A stretch of 61,723 bases of DNA from Oscillospiraceae bacterium. Its GTDB lineage: Bacteria > Bacillota > Clostridia > Oscillospirales > Ruminococcaceae. Location: NCBI GenBank assembly GCA_017541275.1, contig JAFXZM010000065.1, forward strand, positions 1 through 61,723, in the 5' to 3' direction. The translations under genes were made by a program, and so were the position numbers. Below the pieces are notes generated by a model. It ran no database searches and had not been told where the DNA came from. It saw only the letters and a program-made list of their open reading frames with translations. This document shows positions 1 to 8,547 of this stretch, one piece after another. Within the stretch, counting starts at the first letter, position 1. The number at the start of each line of letters is the position of its first letter.

Positions 1-2463
1 CAGCAAAACGGCATCTGCACGGTCACATTTGCCGTCGGCATTCACATCGCCCGGAACGGTCTGTCCGCCGAAAAGCTGCATGATCTCTGATTCATTCAGC
101 GCCTGCCTGTAAACAGCGACATTGTCGATCTCGCCCTGAAAGCCTGCATCCTCCTCATAGAAGGAGCGTCCGATATAGCATTTCTGCCCGCTGCCCATAT
201 CCGCAGGCCCGGTCGTCAGATCGGTCGTTTTTGCAGCAAGAACACCGTCGATATACAGCCTTGCGCTGCCGCCGCTGACAACAAATACATATCTGTGCCG
301 CTGCGTACCGTCAAGATCATCAAATCGCAGGCCGCTCTCGCCGCGCCATGTGTCGGTCGTTGTCTGAAAACGAAAATGATCCTTTGCGATCTTGAAAAAG
401 GCATATTTGTCGCGGTCCTGACCGGTCGCAAAGGTGAAGAAATCACCCTCCGAATCGGATCGCGCATCCATAACCACGGTGTATTCGCGCGTGCCGTCGA
501 GCAGACCTGCCGGAAGCTCCGCATAGTCCGCCGGATTCCCCGAAAGCCGCAGAAATCCGCCGTCTGCATCCGACACAAGGGATGTGCCTGACGAAAGCGT
601 CAGGCCGCCGCCGTTTCCGCTGATATCCGGAACGGTCGAGCCGTCTATCTGCCCGTCAAAGTCATACATGACCGCGGGCTTCGGCATTTCCGCTGCGCGG
701 AGCGGCTTGCCGAACACCCTGACCTCATAGACAGTCGGTGTATACCAGTTGTTGTTCGGATTATTTTGCAGGGTCGCGTTCTGCACATTGAGCCGCACAT
801 ACCGCGCCTCGCCGGAGAGCATATCGCTGTTGAAGCCGTAGGTTTTGCTGACAACATCGCTGCTTTTGTCGGTGTGATCGAGCAGCGTTTTCCAGTCCAC
901 GCCGTCCGTGCTGCCCTCGACCTTGTAGGTATAATAGCCCTCTGAGCCCTTGCAGATGTACCATGAGGTCTGAATATTGGCAAGCGAGCAGACCTGTTCA
1001 AGATCAATTTGCAGATAGAACGGCCATTTCTTGTAGTCGCTGATTGCGGTGAAGGAGGACTGATACGAGCCGTCAACCGCCTTTTCCGGCGCATTCTCCG
1101 CTTTTGCGCCGAGCGAGGCGGATGCCGGCTTGTCCTGCGAGAGCAGCTCGCCCGCCTGCACCGGGTACAGATCTCCGGTTTTGGTGTTGTAGCGGAAGGA
1201 CGGGCAGTAATCATAGAACGCAAAGCTGTTGTCGAAATACAGCGGGCACAGTGTCGTGCCGCTGGTCGAGTCTGCACGAAGCCAGCGATAAGCATGCATC
1301 AGATAGTTTTTGTCCTGCAAATTGACAATCCAGCCGGACTGTGACGAAAAGGTCGAGCTGTTGCCAATGCTGCGCAGACCGCTCCATGTTCCGGCGATAT
1401 CGTCTGTGACGGCGTATGCGCCGCTGCTCGGATACCAGCCGGCAGCCTGCGAGGTGAACAGAAAATAGTATCCGCCGCGCTTGATGAGATTCGGGAATTC
1501 GCGGTACTGATCTTCAAAAAGTGTCTGGACGATCTCTGTCACGCCGCTGTAGTCGCTGTTCATCTTGAAAATATACAGTGTCGCATTGGCGCCCTGACCT
1601 TCCTTGTTTGCCGCCGCAATCAGATAGCCGGTATGTGCTGCATCATCGTCAAAGAAGATCGCCATGTCGCGCACCTGAATATCCAGCGGGTTATACACAT
1701 GATGCACCGTAAACTGTCCGCCGGGTGTTCCGGTGATGACAAGCGCCTTGCCGTCTGCATAGCCGGAGGGCTTTTCCCAGTGCGCCCAGACAACGACCTT
1801 GTTGACATGCGCAAGATACTCGATATGCACCGATTCGATCTTGCAGCTTGCGAGTGCGCTGTTCTGCGAGGAATCTGCCGCATTGCGCGCATTCCCGAAA
1901 TGCACGCCGTCCGAGGATGTCGTTTCTTCGAGATAGATGTCCTGCGTGCCCCCGTGGGAGCGCAGCGCATAGCTGTAATAGGTATTGCCGACCTTATATC
2001 CGCTCGTTTCATAGCGCAGGCTGCTGCCCTTTTGGTTATCGTAGGAATCCAGTCCGGACGGCAGTGCGCAGGGTGTCAGCGTCTTCACGGATGAAAACTG
2101 CGTACCGTTCTTTCCTGTCACAGCAAGCTGATAGTAATACACTGAACCGGTCTCCATGTCATTGTCCGACCATGAATTGCCCGTGCCGGAATAGACCGGA
2201 ACAAAATCAGTTTCCGAATCCTCCGAGCGGTAGAGTGTATAATTTGCCGCATCGAGTGTTGTCGCCCATTGCAGCGCGCCATGATCGGCATACCCGCTGT
2301 CCGCAACCGTATAGAGATTTGCCGCAAGTCCGATCTGATCCGAGATATTGTCCGATGCAGGACGATTTCCGCCCGCAGCGGTCACATTCGCCGGAATGCC
2401 TGTGAGAAAAGCGGCGCTCAGAAGCAGCGCAGCAGTTCGCTTCAAAATACTTCCTTTTTTCAT
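1..2463 (-). CDS. Secreted GH43-like / CBM32 / LamG dockerin protein, C-terminus cut by window edge
   Basis: An open frame of 821 codons runs from ATG at 2463 (MKKGSILKRTAALLLSAAF, a signal peptide) off the left edge, so the stop is not seen. Residues 30-110 look like an Fn3-type sandwich. Residues 150-430 resemble a five-bladed glycosidase propeller of the GH43_24/34 kind, with RDMAIFFDDD and a REFPNLIKRGGYY stretch where the family carries its catalytic acid. Residues 436-583 look like an F5/8 type C (CBM32) domain, 595-800 like a LamG/concanavalin-fold domain, and a dockerin starts at about 804 with GDVNADGKCDRADAVLL. Family knowledge suggests an exo-beta-1,3-galactanase or arabinan/galactan-acting enzyme of the cellulosome; the exact substrate is inference. 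The upstream promoter block is shared with the next dockerin gene to the right. Confidence 0.85.
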   Translation of the reverse strand, partial: MKKGSILKRTAALLLSAAFLTGIPANVTAAGGNRPASDNISDQIGLAANLYTVADSGYADHGALQWATTLDAANYTLYRSEDSETDFVPVYSGTGNSWSDNDMETGSVYYYQLAVTGKNGTQFSSVKTLTPCALPSGLDSYDNQKGSSLRYETSGYKVGNTYYSYALRSHGGTQDIYLEETTSSDGVHFGNARNAADSSQNSALASCKIESVHIEYLAHVNKVVVWAHWEKPSGYADGKALVITGTPGGQFTVHHVYNPLDIQVRDMAIFFDDDAAHTGYLIAAANKEGQGANATLYIFKMNSDYSGVTEIVQTLFEDQYREFPNLIKRGGYYFLFTSQAAGWYPSSGAYAVTDDIAGTWSGLRSIGNSSTFSSQSGWIVNLQDKNYLMHAYRWLRADSTSGTTLCPLYFDNSFAFYDYCPSFRYNTKTGDLYPVQAGELLSQDKPASASLGAKAENAPEKAVDGSYQSSFTAISDYKKWPFYLQIDLEQVCSLANIQTSWYICKGSEGYYTYKVEGSTDGVDWKTLLDHTDKSSDVVSKTYGFNSDMLSGEARYVRLNVQNATLQNNPNNNWYTPTVYEVRVFGKPLRAAEMPKPAVMYDFDGQIDGSTVPDISGNGGGLTLSSGTSLVSDADGGFLRLSGNPADYAELPAGLLDGTREYTVVMDARSDSEGDFFTFATGQDRDKYAFFKIAKDHFRFQTTTDTWRGESGLRFDDLDGTQRHRYVFVVSGGSARLYIDGVLAAKTTDLTTGPADMGSGQKCYIGRSFYEEDAGFQGEIDNVAVYRQALNESEIMQLFGGQTVPGDVNADGKCDRADAVLL

Positions 2464-2515
2464 AGTAAGTCCCCCGTATTTGCACTGCCGGAAATCCTTT
2501 GACCGGCTTTTTTTC

Positions 2516-2544
2516 ATTATACGGGAATTCGCGCTGCATGTCAA
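2516..2544 (-). promoter_or_regulatory. Sigma-A type promoter of the GH43-like dockerin gene
   Basis: Read on the minus strand: TTGACA, 17-base spacer, TATAAT. The block just upstream (2545-2577, including GATGCAATCAGGCA next to the -35 box) is nearly the same as the one at 5406-5438. Confidence 0.8.
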
Positions 2545-2672
2545 TGCCTGATTGCATCTTTTTCCCTGCTGAACCGGTCGTGTCTGCGGCCCGGCAGGCA
2601 ATCTGCTTCTCGCCGGCCGGTTCACTTTTCAATCCGGGACGCGATTCTTTTTTCTCAGCAAGCCGGCAAAAC

Positions 2673-2707
2673 AAACCGGATGCCCGACACTTCCGGGCAT
2701 CCGGTTT
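2673..2707 (-). terminator. Terminator of the pectate-lyase-like gene
   Basis: A 13-base-pair perfect stem (AAACCGGATGCCC with its complement) and a 9-base loop lie 19 bases after the stop of the minus-strand gene at 2726. There is no long T tract, so strength is uncertain. Confidence 0.6.
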
Positions 2708-2725
2708 ATTTGCAGTGTTTTCCGG

Positions 2726-5134
2726 TCAGGCGGCATTCAGCAGCATTCGTTTCAGCAGCGTCAGATCAACGGCACTGAGCTTCTGGTCGCCGTTGATGTC
2801 GGCCTGTGCAGCCTGTTCCGCTGTCAGGGTTGATTCAGAAAGCAGAAATTTAATCAGCGCAACGGCATCCGCAATATTCACGCTGCCGTCCAGATTCACA
2901 TCGCCGCGCAGCGTTTCGTCCGCTGCCGCTGCCAGTACAATATAATTCATGCAGTAGGACGCCTGCCCGTTCGCACCGAGCGTGACGGTTTCGCCGGCGT
3001 GCATCGTCATGGCATAGAGATCGAATGTCACATCGTTGGTCGTCGTGACCGCATCGCCTGTTTTGGAAAAATCCGCAAGCCATGCCGGAATATGCTCCAC
3101 GCGGGAATCCAGCCCGACATACAGCGTGATATTCCGGAGCGCAGTGAGCGCGGCCTGCTCCGCTGACGAATTTTTTGCGTTGCACGGTGTCAGAATCAGC
3201 TCTGCACCGTTCACCGGCTCCGGCAGGGAAACCGCAGCACACTGTTCAGGCGTTCTGTCTCCGAACAGTGCATCGCCGGCTGCGGCCGCACCGTCAATTT
3301 TCCAGCTTTCGTAATAATCCGCATCCAGCACATCAACGGAAATCAGCGTGCCTTTGATTGCATCGAGCTTCGGCGTCACCAGCCAGACGGTTCCCGCTCC
3401 GCCGAGACATTCCGTATCTCCGGAGGATTTCGTATAGATCACATATCCGCTGCCGGAGCGGCTGAATTTGAACTGTTCGCCGCCTGAAAGCGCCTCACCG
3501 GTTTCTGCACGGATGATCTGATAATAACCGGAATCGCCGCTTTTCAGCGTATACCGCTCTGCATTTTCAAGCAGCGCACCGGTCGCTGCGTTGACGATTT
3601 CATATTTCGCATCCGTGTCCATAACCGTGCCGTGCCTGATACCGGATAAACCGCTGTCCTCCGGCGAAGGCTTCACAACACCCTCCGGGAATGAATCCAC
3701 GGTCAGGTCATTGATGTAATACTCAATGTTCATGTACCCCTGTCCGCAGTAGTCATCCTGATAGTCGGAGGGGTCATTGGGATTCAGTCCGCGTGCAAGC
3801 TCCCATGCATCGTCCATGCCGTCATTGTCCGCATCGGTGATCTCCTTCTGCGTCACGGCAGCAGGATACTGATAGGTGACGCCGCACTTGATGTTGTATT
3901 TGCCAAGCTCCGCGACAGAGCCGTCATAGTTCTCGGTGCCGCTGCACTGACCCGTACCGTTTCTGGTTTCCTCGGCACACTGCCGGTCGATGGCGGTGCG
4001 CTTGTCCGGACTGATACCGTTGCCCGCAAAGCTGATAACATGATCGTATGCGGCGGCGGCACTTTCGCAGGACGATGCCGTTGAGACATTTTCGCCGTCC
4101 AGCACGGTCGGAAAAGGCGATGCGCTGTAAAGATCATTCTTTGAGATGCCGATGCTCTCCTTGACGGTCACACCGGCCCAGTTGTCGTTGGTAATGGAAT
4201 GGAACGAGCCGTCCTTGTTAATCATCCGGTTGCCTGCGCAATAGACCTTGAAATTCTGCGGACTGGTCGTGCTGTCTACATACATCCAGTGATAGCCGCC
4301 TGTCGTGGAATTGCCTGCCTTCAGCGTATTGTTGACATAATTGAGGTGTCCGATCGTGCCGTATGCGGTCTGATAGCCCCAGTCATAGATGATGTTGTTT
4401 GTGAAATCGGCAGTTTCCGTGCCCTGCGTCTTGCCGCGGAAATTGCGGGAAACATTGTGAATGATGAGATTGTGGTCAAAGCTGAGATACCCTTTGCCCA
4501 TCATAATGCCGAAGCCGTGAACGCCTTTCACATGACCGCCCCATGAATTTGCAGGGCCGATGACGGAATACTGCACGGTATAATACTCGTTATTGGAATA
4601 CAGTCCCCACTGCTCGTCAGTCGTCCAACCGAGTGAGCAGTGATCTATGGTCGAATAGGAGCCCTTTGCGCCGCCCCAGCCGTCATTGCCGGAGCTGGTA
4701 CATTTGTCAGGCCCCGGCCGGGAGCTCAGATAACGCACGATGATATTGTCGCCGCCCATGCCGAATTTATAGTTTTTCAGCGTAATGCCGCTGCCGCCGG
4801 GCGCGGTCTGTCCGGCAACCGTAATATTGTCCGAGCAGATGATGTTTCCCGCCAGTTCAATCGTTCCGCTGACGTCAAATACGACAATGCGGTTCGGCCG
4901 GCTGACGGCATCGCGGAGCGAGCCTGCGCCGGAATCATTCAGATTCGTAACATGATAGACCTCGCCGCCGCGTCCGCCGGTTGCATATCTTCCCGCGCCT
5001 GTTGCGCCCGGAAAGGCAAGCAGCTTTTCCGCAGCAAACGCCGTGCTGCCGGCCGGCATGAACGGAATGGCCGCGGCTAACAGCAGCAGGGCTGTCAAAG
5101 ATGCCAGAACGCGGCTGTGTATCCCTTTTTTCAT
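2726..5134 (-). CDS. Secreted pectate-lyase-like (PL1 type) dockerin protein
   Basis: 802 residues. A signal peptide (1-34) is followed by a right-handed beta-helix lyase-like region at about 36-330, opening with LLAFPGATGAGRYATGGRGG and holding the typical GSLRDAV, DHCSLGWTTDEQ and SRNFRGK segments of PL1-like lyases. A DADNDGMDDAWELARGLNPN segment near residue 435 is the calcium-binding spacer often found after this fold. About 500-735 is a region I cannot assign. Residues 742-802 form a complete dockerin (GDVNLDGSVNIADAVALIKF, then DINGDQKLSAVDLTLLKRML). Likely role: cleaving homogalacturonan or rhamnogalacturonan chains while attached to a cellulosome. The RG Lys/Arg pattern supports catalysis, but PL subfamily cannot be fixed by eye. 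Its promoter region is a duplicate of that of the GH43-like gene. Confidence 0.85.
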   Translation of the reverse strand: MKKGIHSRVLASLTALLLLAAAIPFMPAGSTAFAAEKLLAFPGATGAGRYATGGRGGEVYHVTNLNDSGAGSLRDAVSRPNRIVVFDVSGTIELAGNIICSDNITVAGQTAPGGSGITLKNYKFGMGGDNIIVRYLSSRPGPDKCTSSGNDGWGGAKGSYSTIDHCSLGWTTDEQWGLYSNNEYYTVQYSVIGPANSWGGHVKGVHGFGIMMGKGYLSFDHNLIIHNVSRNFRGKTQGTETADFTNNIIYDWGYQTAYGTIGHLNYVNNTLKAGNSTTGGYHWMYVDSTTSPQNFKVYCAGNRMINKDGSFHSITNDNWAGVTVKESIGISKNDLYSASPFPTVLDGENVSTASSCESAAAAYDHVISFAGNGISPDKRTAIDRQCAEETRNGTGQCSGTENYDGSVAELGKYNIKCGVTYQYPAAVTQKEITDADNDGMDDAWELARGLNPNDPSDYQDDYCGQGYMNIEYYINDLTVDSFPEGVVKPSPEDSGLSGIRHGTVMDTDAKYEIVNAATGALLENAERYTLKSGDSGYYQIIRAETGEALSGGEQFKFSRSGSGYVIYTKSSGDTECLGGAGTVWLVTPKLDAIKGTLISVDVLDADYYESWKIDGAAAAGDALFGDRTPEQCAAVSLPEPVNGAELILTPCNAKNSSAEQAALTALRNITLYVGLDSRVEHIPAWLADFSKTGDAVTTTNDVTFDLYAMTMHAGETVTLGANGQASYCMNYIVLAAAADETLRGDVNLDGSVNIADAVALIKFLLSESTLTAEQAAQADINGDQKLSAVDLTLLKRMLLNAA

Positions 5135-5199
5135 ATGTTTTTCTCCCCTGTGTGATTCTGTTTTCTTACAGCGCAGGTCATCCGATCGCGCCTGGTTTC

Positions 5200-5228
5200 A
5201 TTATAGCATGAAAGCAAGCCGCGCACAA
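5200..5228 (-). promoter_or_regulatory. Possible proximal promoter of the pectate-lyase-like gene
   Basis: On the minus strand TTGTGC, 17 bases, TATAAT. The -35 box is weak. It lies about 65 bases from the start codon, closer than the distal promoter at 5377-5405. Confidence 0.45.
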
Positions 5229-5376
5229 TGCACAATTCTGCTTTTTTATGACTGATTGCTGCTTTTTGCGCCGTATCCACACACAGAATCCTCCGAGCGA
5301 AAAAGCCTTCATTCGCGGCATCGGGTGCCGCCGCCCGCCGCGGCGCGGCTGTCCGCTCCGGAACGGGTCTTTTTTC

Positions 5377-5405
5377 ATTGTACGGAAACGCACTCTGTAT
5401 GTCAA
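5377..5405 (-). promoter_or_regulatory. Distal promoter of the pectate-lyase-like gene, shared block with 2516-2544
   Basis: On the minus strand TTGACA, 17 bases, TACAAT. The promoter and about 33 bases upstream of it match the promoter region of the neighbouring dockerin gene. It would give a 5' leader of roughly 240 bases. Confidence 0.65.
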
Positions 5406-5746
5406 TGCCTGATTGCATCCTTTTCTGCGCTGAACCGGCTTTATCTGCCTCTCAAAGTATCACGGCTTAAAAGAATGATTCTTGGGAAGAAATCATACAG
5501 GCACTGCTGTTCAGGGGTTGACTTTTGGTAAAATCAGTATCATAAAAATGGATCGTTATATGCGATCAGCTCAAATCAATCGAGCAGCCGTGAAGCAGAG
5601 GCACTGAAAGCGTTATCCGCGGGCTGAAAATAGTAAAAGACAAAGAATGCATCAAAGTCAAAGCGTATATCAGCGCGCCCGCAGCAATGCAGGCAGGTGC
5701 GCGCCGGAATGGATGACTGCTTCAGCCGGCTGCGGCCAGATCGTTT

Positions 5747-5947
5747 TTAAGGCAACACCGCACAAAGCCCGCCTAACGGCTTGGCGGCGCATCTGCTTGC
5801 ATCTTTTCCGTCATCTTGCACAGAAATTCCTTGCTGGGCGCCAGCCCAGCGGCGTCATTTCTATACAATCTGACGAAAAATCTGACGGGTCAAATATATT
5901 TGACCGTAAGCATCCTGCACCACCAGCTCTGTGCGGTATTGCCTTAA
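5747..5947. mobile_element. MITE-like non-coding element with TTAA flanks
   Basis: About 193 bases lie between two TTAA tetranucleotides. The ends are near-perfect inverted repeats: GGCAACACCGCACAAAG on the left (from 5751) and the reverse complement of GGCAATACCGCACAGAG on the right (to 5943), 15 of 17 matching. Inside are two hairpins: a GCTGGGC stem near 5833-5850 and the perfect palindrome GGTCAAATATATTTGACC at 5890-5907 (approximate). There is no transposase frame. The right TTAA contains the stop codon of the PEBP gene, which suggests insertion exactly at that codon. A solo copy of the end, extended into the next bases, lies at 20638-20660. Calling it mobile is inference from structure. 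Confidence 0.65.
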
Positions 5948-6579
5948 TCTCCGTGCGTATAGGTTCCGGCAAGGCGGCCGAGTGCGAGAATATTGCCTGC
6001 GGAGCCGTCCGCAGAGACATTCACCGATTCCAGCACCGGTGACGCATCGGCATTGGCTGCGTCAAATTTTCCGGCAAGCTCCGCCGGAATCTCCCTGACC
6101 GCAAAGACGAAAATCTCATAGGAATGCGTGCCGCTCGGCGGATACGGTCCGACATATTCCGCCGCGGAAGCCCAGCCCTCGGACAGCGCAGTCCCGGTCA
6201 CACCGTTTGATTTCCAGTGCAGCCAGTTATCTGCGGTCGTGTCCGCCATCATCACGACATAGCCTGCCGCGCCGCTGACCGGCTCCCATGCAAGCTGCGG
6301 AGAACGGTTTTCGCCGTGATTCGTGTTTGTAATGACCGGATCCCATATGCCGTCATGCAGATTCTCCGATGTCACCGCAAATGCAGGCAGACTGTCAAGA
6401 TCGGGAACCGCGCTGACCGGCGCTGACTCCGCGGATTCCGTTTCCGATACTGCTTCCGTTTCCGGAGCGGCGGTTGTCTGAACCGCAGAGGATTCCGCCG
6501 GTGCGGAAGCTGCTCCGCCGCAGGCAGTCATGCAGAGCAGAGATGCGGTCACCAAGAAAAGCAATCCAAAATGCTTCAT
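5944..6579 (-). CDS. PEBP / YbhB-YbcL family lipoprotein
   Basis: 211 residues from ATG 6579, chosen because GGGAG lies 6 bases upstream; ATG 6582 directly before it is the alternative. A lipobox (LLCMTACGG) predicts a membrane-anchored lipoprotein, followed by a short Ala/Glu-rich linker. From about residue 55 the phosphatidylethanolamine-binding fold is clear: ENRSPQLAWEPVSGAAGYVV, NWLHWKSNGV, YVGPYPPSGTHSYEIFVFAV. The family binds small anionic ligands; the bacterial members have no settled function. The TAA stop lies in the TTAA edge of the adjacent MITE-like element, so the C-terminus may have been altered by insertion. Confidence 0.85.
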   Translation of the reverse strand: MKHFGLLFLVTASLLCMTACGGAASAPAESSAVQTTAAPETEAVSETESAESAPVSAVPDLDSLPAFAVTSENLHDGIWDPVITNTNHGENRSPQLAWEPVSGAAGYVVMMADTTADNWLHWKSNGVTGTALSEGWASAAEYVGPYPPSGTHSYEIFVFAVREIPAELAGKFDAANADASPVLESVNVSADGSAGNILALGRLAGTYTHGD

Positions 6580-6717
6580 CATATTCTCCCTTGTTTTCGT
6601 AATGGTTTCAGCGCTGTCTTCTGTGTGATTCGATCTGCACCGGATTACCGCTGACCGGTTCGGCAAGCCGGGTCGCCGCGGTCAATGATGAACCGGATGA
6701 TTCACGATACTGAGGCC

Positions 6718-6746
6718 ATTATAGCATATTTCCCGGCGCGTTTCAA
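6718..6746 (-). promoter_or_regulatory. Promoter of the PEBP lipoprotein gene
   Basis: On the minus strand TTGAAA, 17 bases, TATAAT, giving a leader of about 130 bases before the start at 6579. Confidence 0.7.
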
Positions 6747-6766
6747 TGGGCGGAGGCAAAAAGGGT

Positions 6767-6870
6767 GCGGCTGATCGGGGATTTTATTGTTCAAATATCA
6801 GTCTGTACAAGAGCGGTACATATTAATTTGAATGGGGGAAAGAAAACTCTTGTTTTCTCTCCCCCCGATG
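6767..6870. repeat. Intergenic repeat, copy A
   Basis: Begins GGGTGCGGCTGATCGGGGAT, runs through TGTTCAAATATCAGTCTG and ends in a near-perfect hairpin with 14-base arms (GGGGGAAAGAAAAC / GTTTTCTCTCCCCC). It matches 10431-10537 closely. The hairpin follows the minus-strand SH3 fragment and could act as its terminator. Confidence 0.75.
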
Positions 6871-6912
6871 TGCAGACACCGCCATTTCCCGCTGTTTTCA
6901 CCAATCGCTGTG

Positions 6913-7220
6913 TCACTCCACGCCGATATACTTCGCACTGACATAACCGTATTTTCCGTTGTAATACGTAATATACCAGCCGTCAGCAAATGACTCATAT
7001 ATCTCCAGTGATGTTCCTTCACATCAAGGATCGGAAGTCCGCTGATAAGCGTCCAGCAGCCGCCCGTCAGGCAAATCAGGCAGCCGTCCTTCAGACCGAT
7101 CGGCGCACAGCCGATCCGCCGCTTGCTGTTGACGGTCTCTGCAATCAGAACCGCTGAATTCCTGCCGCAGAACGGGCAGAACATATCCCGTTCCATAATG
7201 ACCTGATTGCTGCTTTTCAT
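6913..7220 (-). pseudogene. Zinc-ribbon / SH3 protein with a frameshift
   Basis: From ATG 7220 (GGAGG 7 bases upstream) the frame reads MKSSNQVIMERDMFCPFCGR, a CxxC zinc-ribbon start, then a Gly/Cys-rich membrane-like stretch. Near 7015-7024 the coherent reading moves to another frame, which gives EGTSLEIYESFADGWYITYY then GKYGYVSAKYIGVE and a stop at 6913: the end of a bacterial SH3 domain. In the first frame the sequence after this point is unlike any domain and runs to 6798. So either a one- or two-base indel broke the gene or the base sequence has an error. It lies 28 bases after an intact SH3 lipoprotein gene, so the pair is probably one transcription unit. Confidence 0.6.
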
Positions 7221-7247
7221 ACGATAGCCTCCGATCATTGACTGTTT

Positions 7248-8222
7248 TTACCACACCTTGACCATCTTGTGACTGATATATGCCGTACCGCCGTCATAAC
7301 GGATATAATACCAGAAGCCGTCAAAACTGATGACCTCAAATTCAAATCCCTTGTAGACCGTAGCAACAATATTATCACTCGTTTCCTTCGTCGGCGTGCT
7401 GCGCAGATGACAGGATGTTGCATCAACAATTCCTGCGACTGCATTATAATTCTTGCGCTCCGACGGCGGCGGCGTCCCGATCTTGATGTACTCCTTCGGC
7501 ACGTAGCCCAGATAATCAAATCCGCTTCCGCTGTCAGTGCCGAGATAATACATATCATTGTATTCTCCGTGAATCGTGACCGCATCTCCCTCGTACAGCA
7601 TCTCCACTTCCCGTTTCGGCCCGTTTCTTGATGCTGTTTTGTACATATTGCACGCATGCGCAGAGCAATACCCGTTTCTCGTATCGCTGTAAGATTCGTA
7701 TTCCGGATAGGAGGAGGGCAGTGCTATGCCCTGCGAATCATATTTCAAGACGATCGTGATATTCGCCGGAGCCTGTGTCTGAGCGGCGGCTGCCGTGGAT
7801 TGTTCTGTCCGCACGGTTGTTTCGGGCGCGGCTGTTGTCTGCTGCGCCTCAGGCTTTTTGAATACAATACTCTGATTCAGCACATATCCCCTCAGACCCT
7901 CAACCGATATCCGGCTCCATTCCCCTTCCAGCCCGTAAAGACTTACCTCATCACCTGTATACAATCGCGCAATCACGACTGAAGATGAATCCGGCTGCTG
8001 AAACAAAGAGACATACTGCTGATCGCCCGCGTCAATAAACGCTGCCGATATCTGTGCTTCAACAATCTCCTCTGTCACTTTGGACTCAGCCGGTGCTTCA
8101 GCAGCGGCCGATTCACTGTTTCCGGTCTGCCGGCTTTCTTCCGCTTCTCCTTTCGCGGCACAGCCGGACATACACACTGACAGTGCAAAACAAATCAAAA
8201 GTGCCTTGATTCCTTTACCCAT
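7248..8222 (-). CDS. Lipoprotein with three SH3-type domains
   Basis: 324 residues. The start MGKGIKALLICFALSVCMSGC ends in a lipobox, so the protein should be anchored outside the membrane. A Thr/Ala/Gln-rich linker (about 125-150) separates the first SH3-like domain (about 58-122, ending RGYVLNQSIV) from two more: about 175-250 (YEGDAVTIHGEY, LGYVPKEYIKI) and 262-324 (CHLRSTPTKETSDNIVATVY, FDGFWYYIRYDGGTAYISHK). Bacterial SH3 domains commonly bind cell-wall peptides; no enzymatic domain is present, so the target is unknown. Expressed from a strong promoter at 8283-8311. Confidence 0.85.
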   Translation of the reverse strand: MGKGIKALLICFALSVCMSGCAAKGEAEESRQTGNSESAAAEAPAESKVTEEIVEAQISAAFIDAGDQQYVSLFQQPDSSSVVIARLYTGDEVSLYGLEGEWSRISVEGLRGYVLNQSIVFKKPEAQQTTAAPETTVRTEQSTAAAAQTQAPANITIVLKYDSQGIALPSSYPEYESYSDTRNGYCSAHACNMYKTASRNGPKREVEMLYEGDAVTIHGEYNDMYYLGTDSGSGFDYLGYVPKEYIKIGTPPPSERKNYNAVAGIVDATSCHLRSTPTKETSDNIVATVYKGFEFEVISFDGFWYYIRYDGGTAYISHKMVKVW

Positions 8223-8282
8223 ATTCTCATCTTCCTTCCGGTTTCATAGTCAAATGAAGAAACAGTTTTCACTGTTTCCTAT

Positions 8283-8311
8283 ATTATACCATGCATATTA
8301 TAAATTGTCAA
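8283..8311 (-). promoter_or_regulatory. Promoter of the SH3 lipoprotein gene
   Basis: On the minus strand TTGACA, 17 bases, TATAAT: a full consensus match, about 55 bases upstream of the start codon. Confidence 0.85.
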
Positions 8312-8448
8312 CATGTTTATTCGATATTTTGAAGATGTTTTGTATGGAATATATCACGTTCATTCTGAAGCAGCTTTCGGCTGACGGCTTCAGACAGCAC
8401 CGCACAGAGCCGGCATTGCTCAGATACTATGAACCCGCCACCGCATAA

Positions 8449-8478
8449 AAATGAGCCGAGGTCGTCCCCGGCTCATTT
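8449..8478 (-). terminator. Terminator of the 507-residue dockerin gene
   Basis: 10-base stem AAATGAGCCG / CGGCTCATTT. Read on the minus strand it is followed by TTTTTATG, so it serves the gene ending at 8548. Between here and the promoter at 8311 I see nothing else of note. Confidence 0.75.
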
Positions 8479-8547
8479 CAGTTTGTTGATTAAAGCGGCA
8501 TCTGCGATCCATTGATCGTAAAACTACGCCGCTGTCCGCATTACAGA

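Noticed and set aside
5647-6042. A 131-codon plus-strand frame across the MITE-like element.
   Set aside because: It spans element, intergenic DNA and the antisense of the PEBP gene, and has no ribosome site.
8395-8412. AGCACCGCACAGAGCC, similar to the MITE-like end.
   Set aside because: No partner end, no TTAA and only a partial match.
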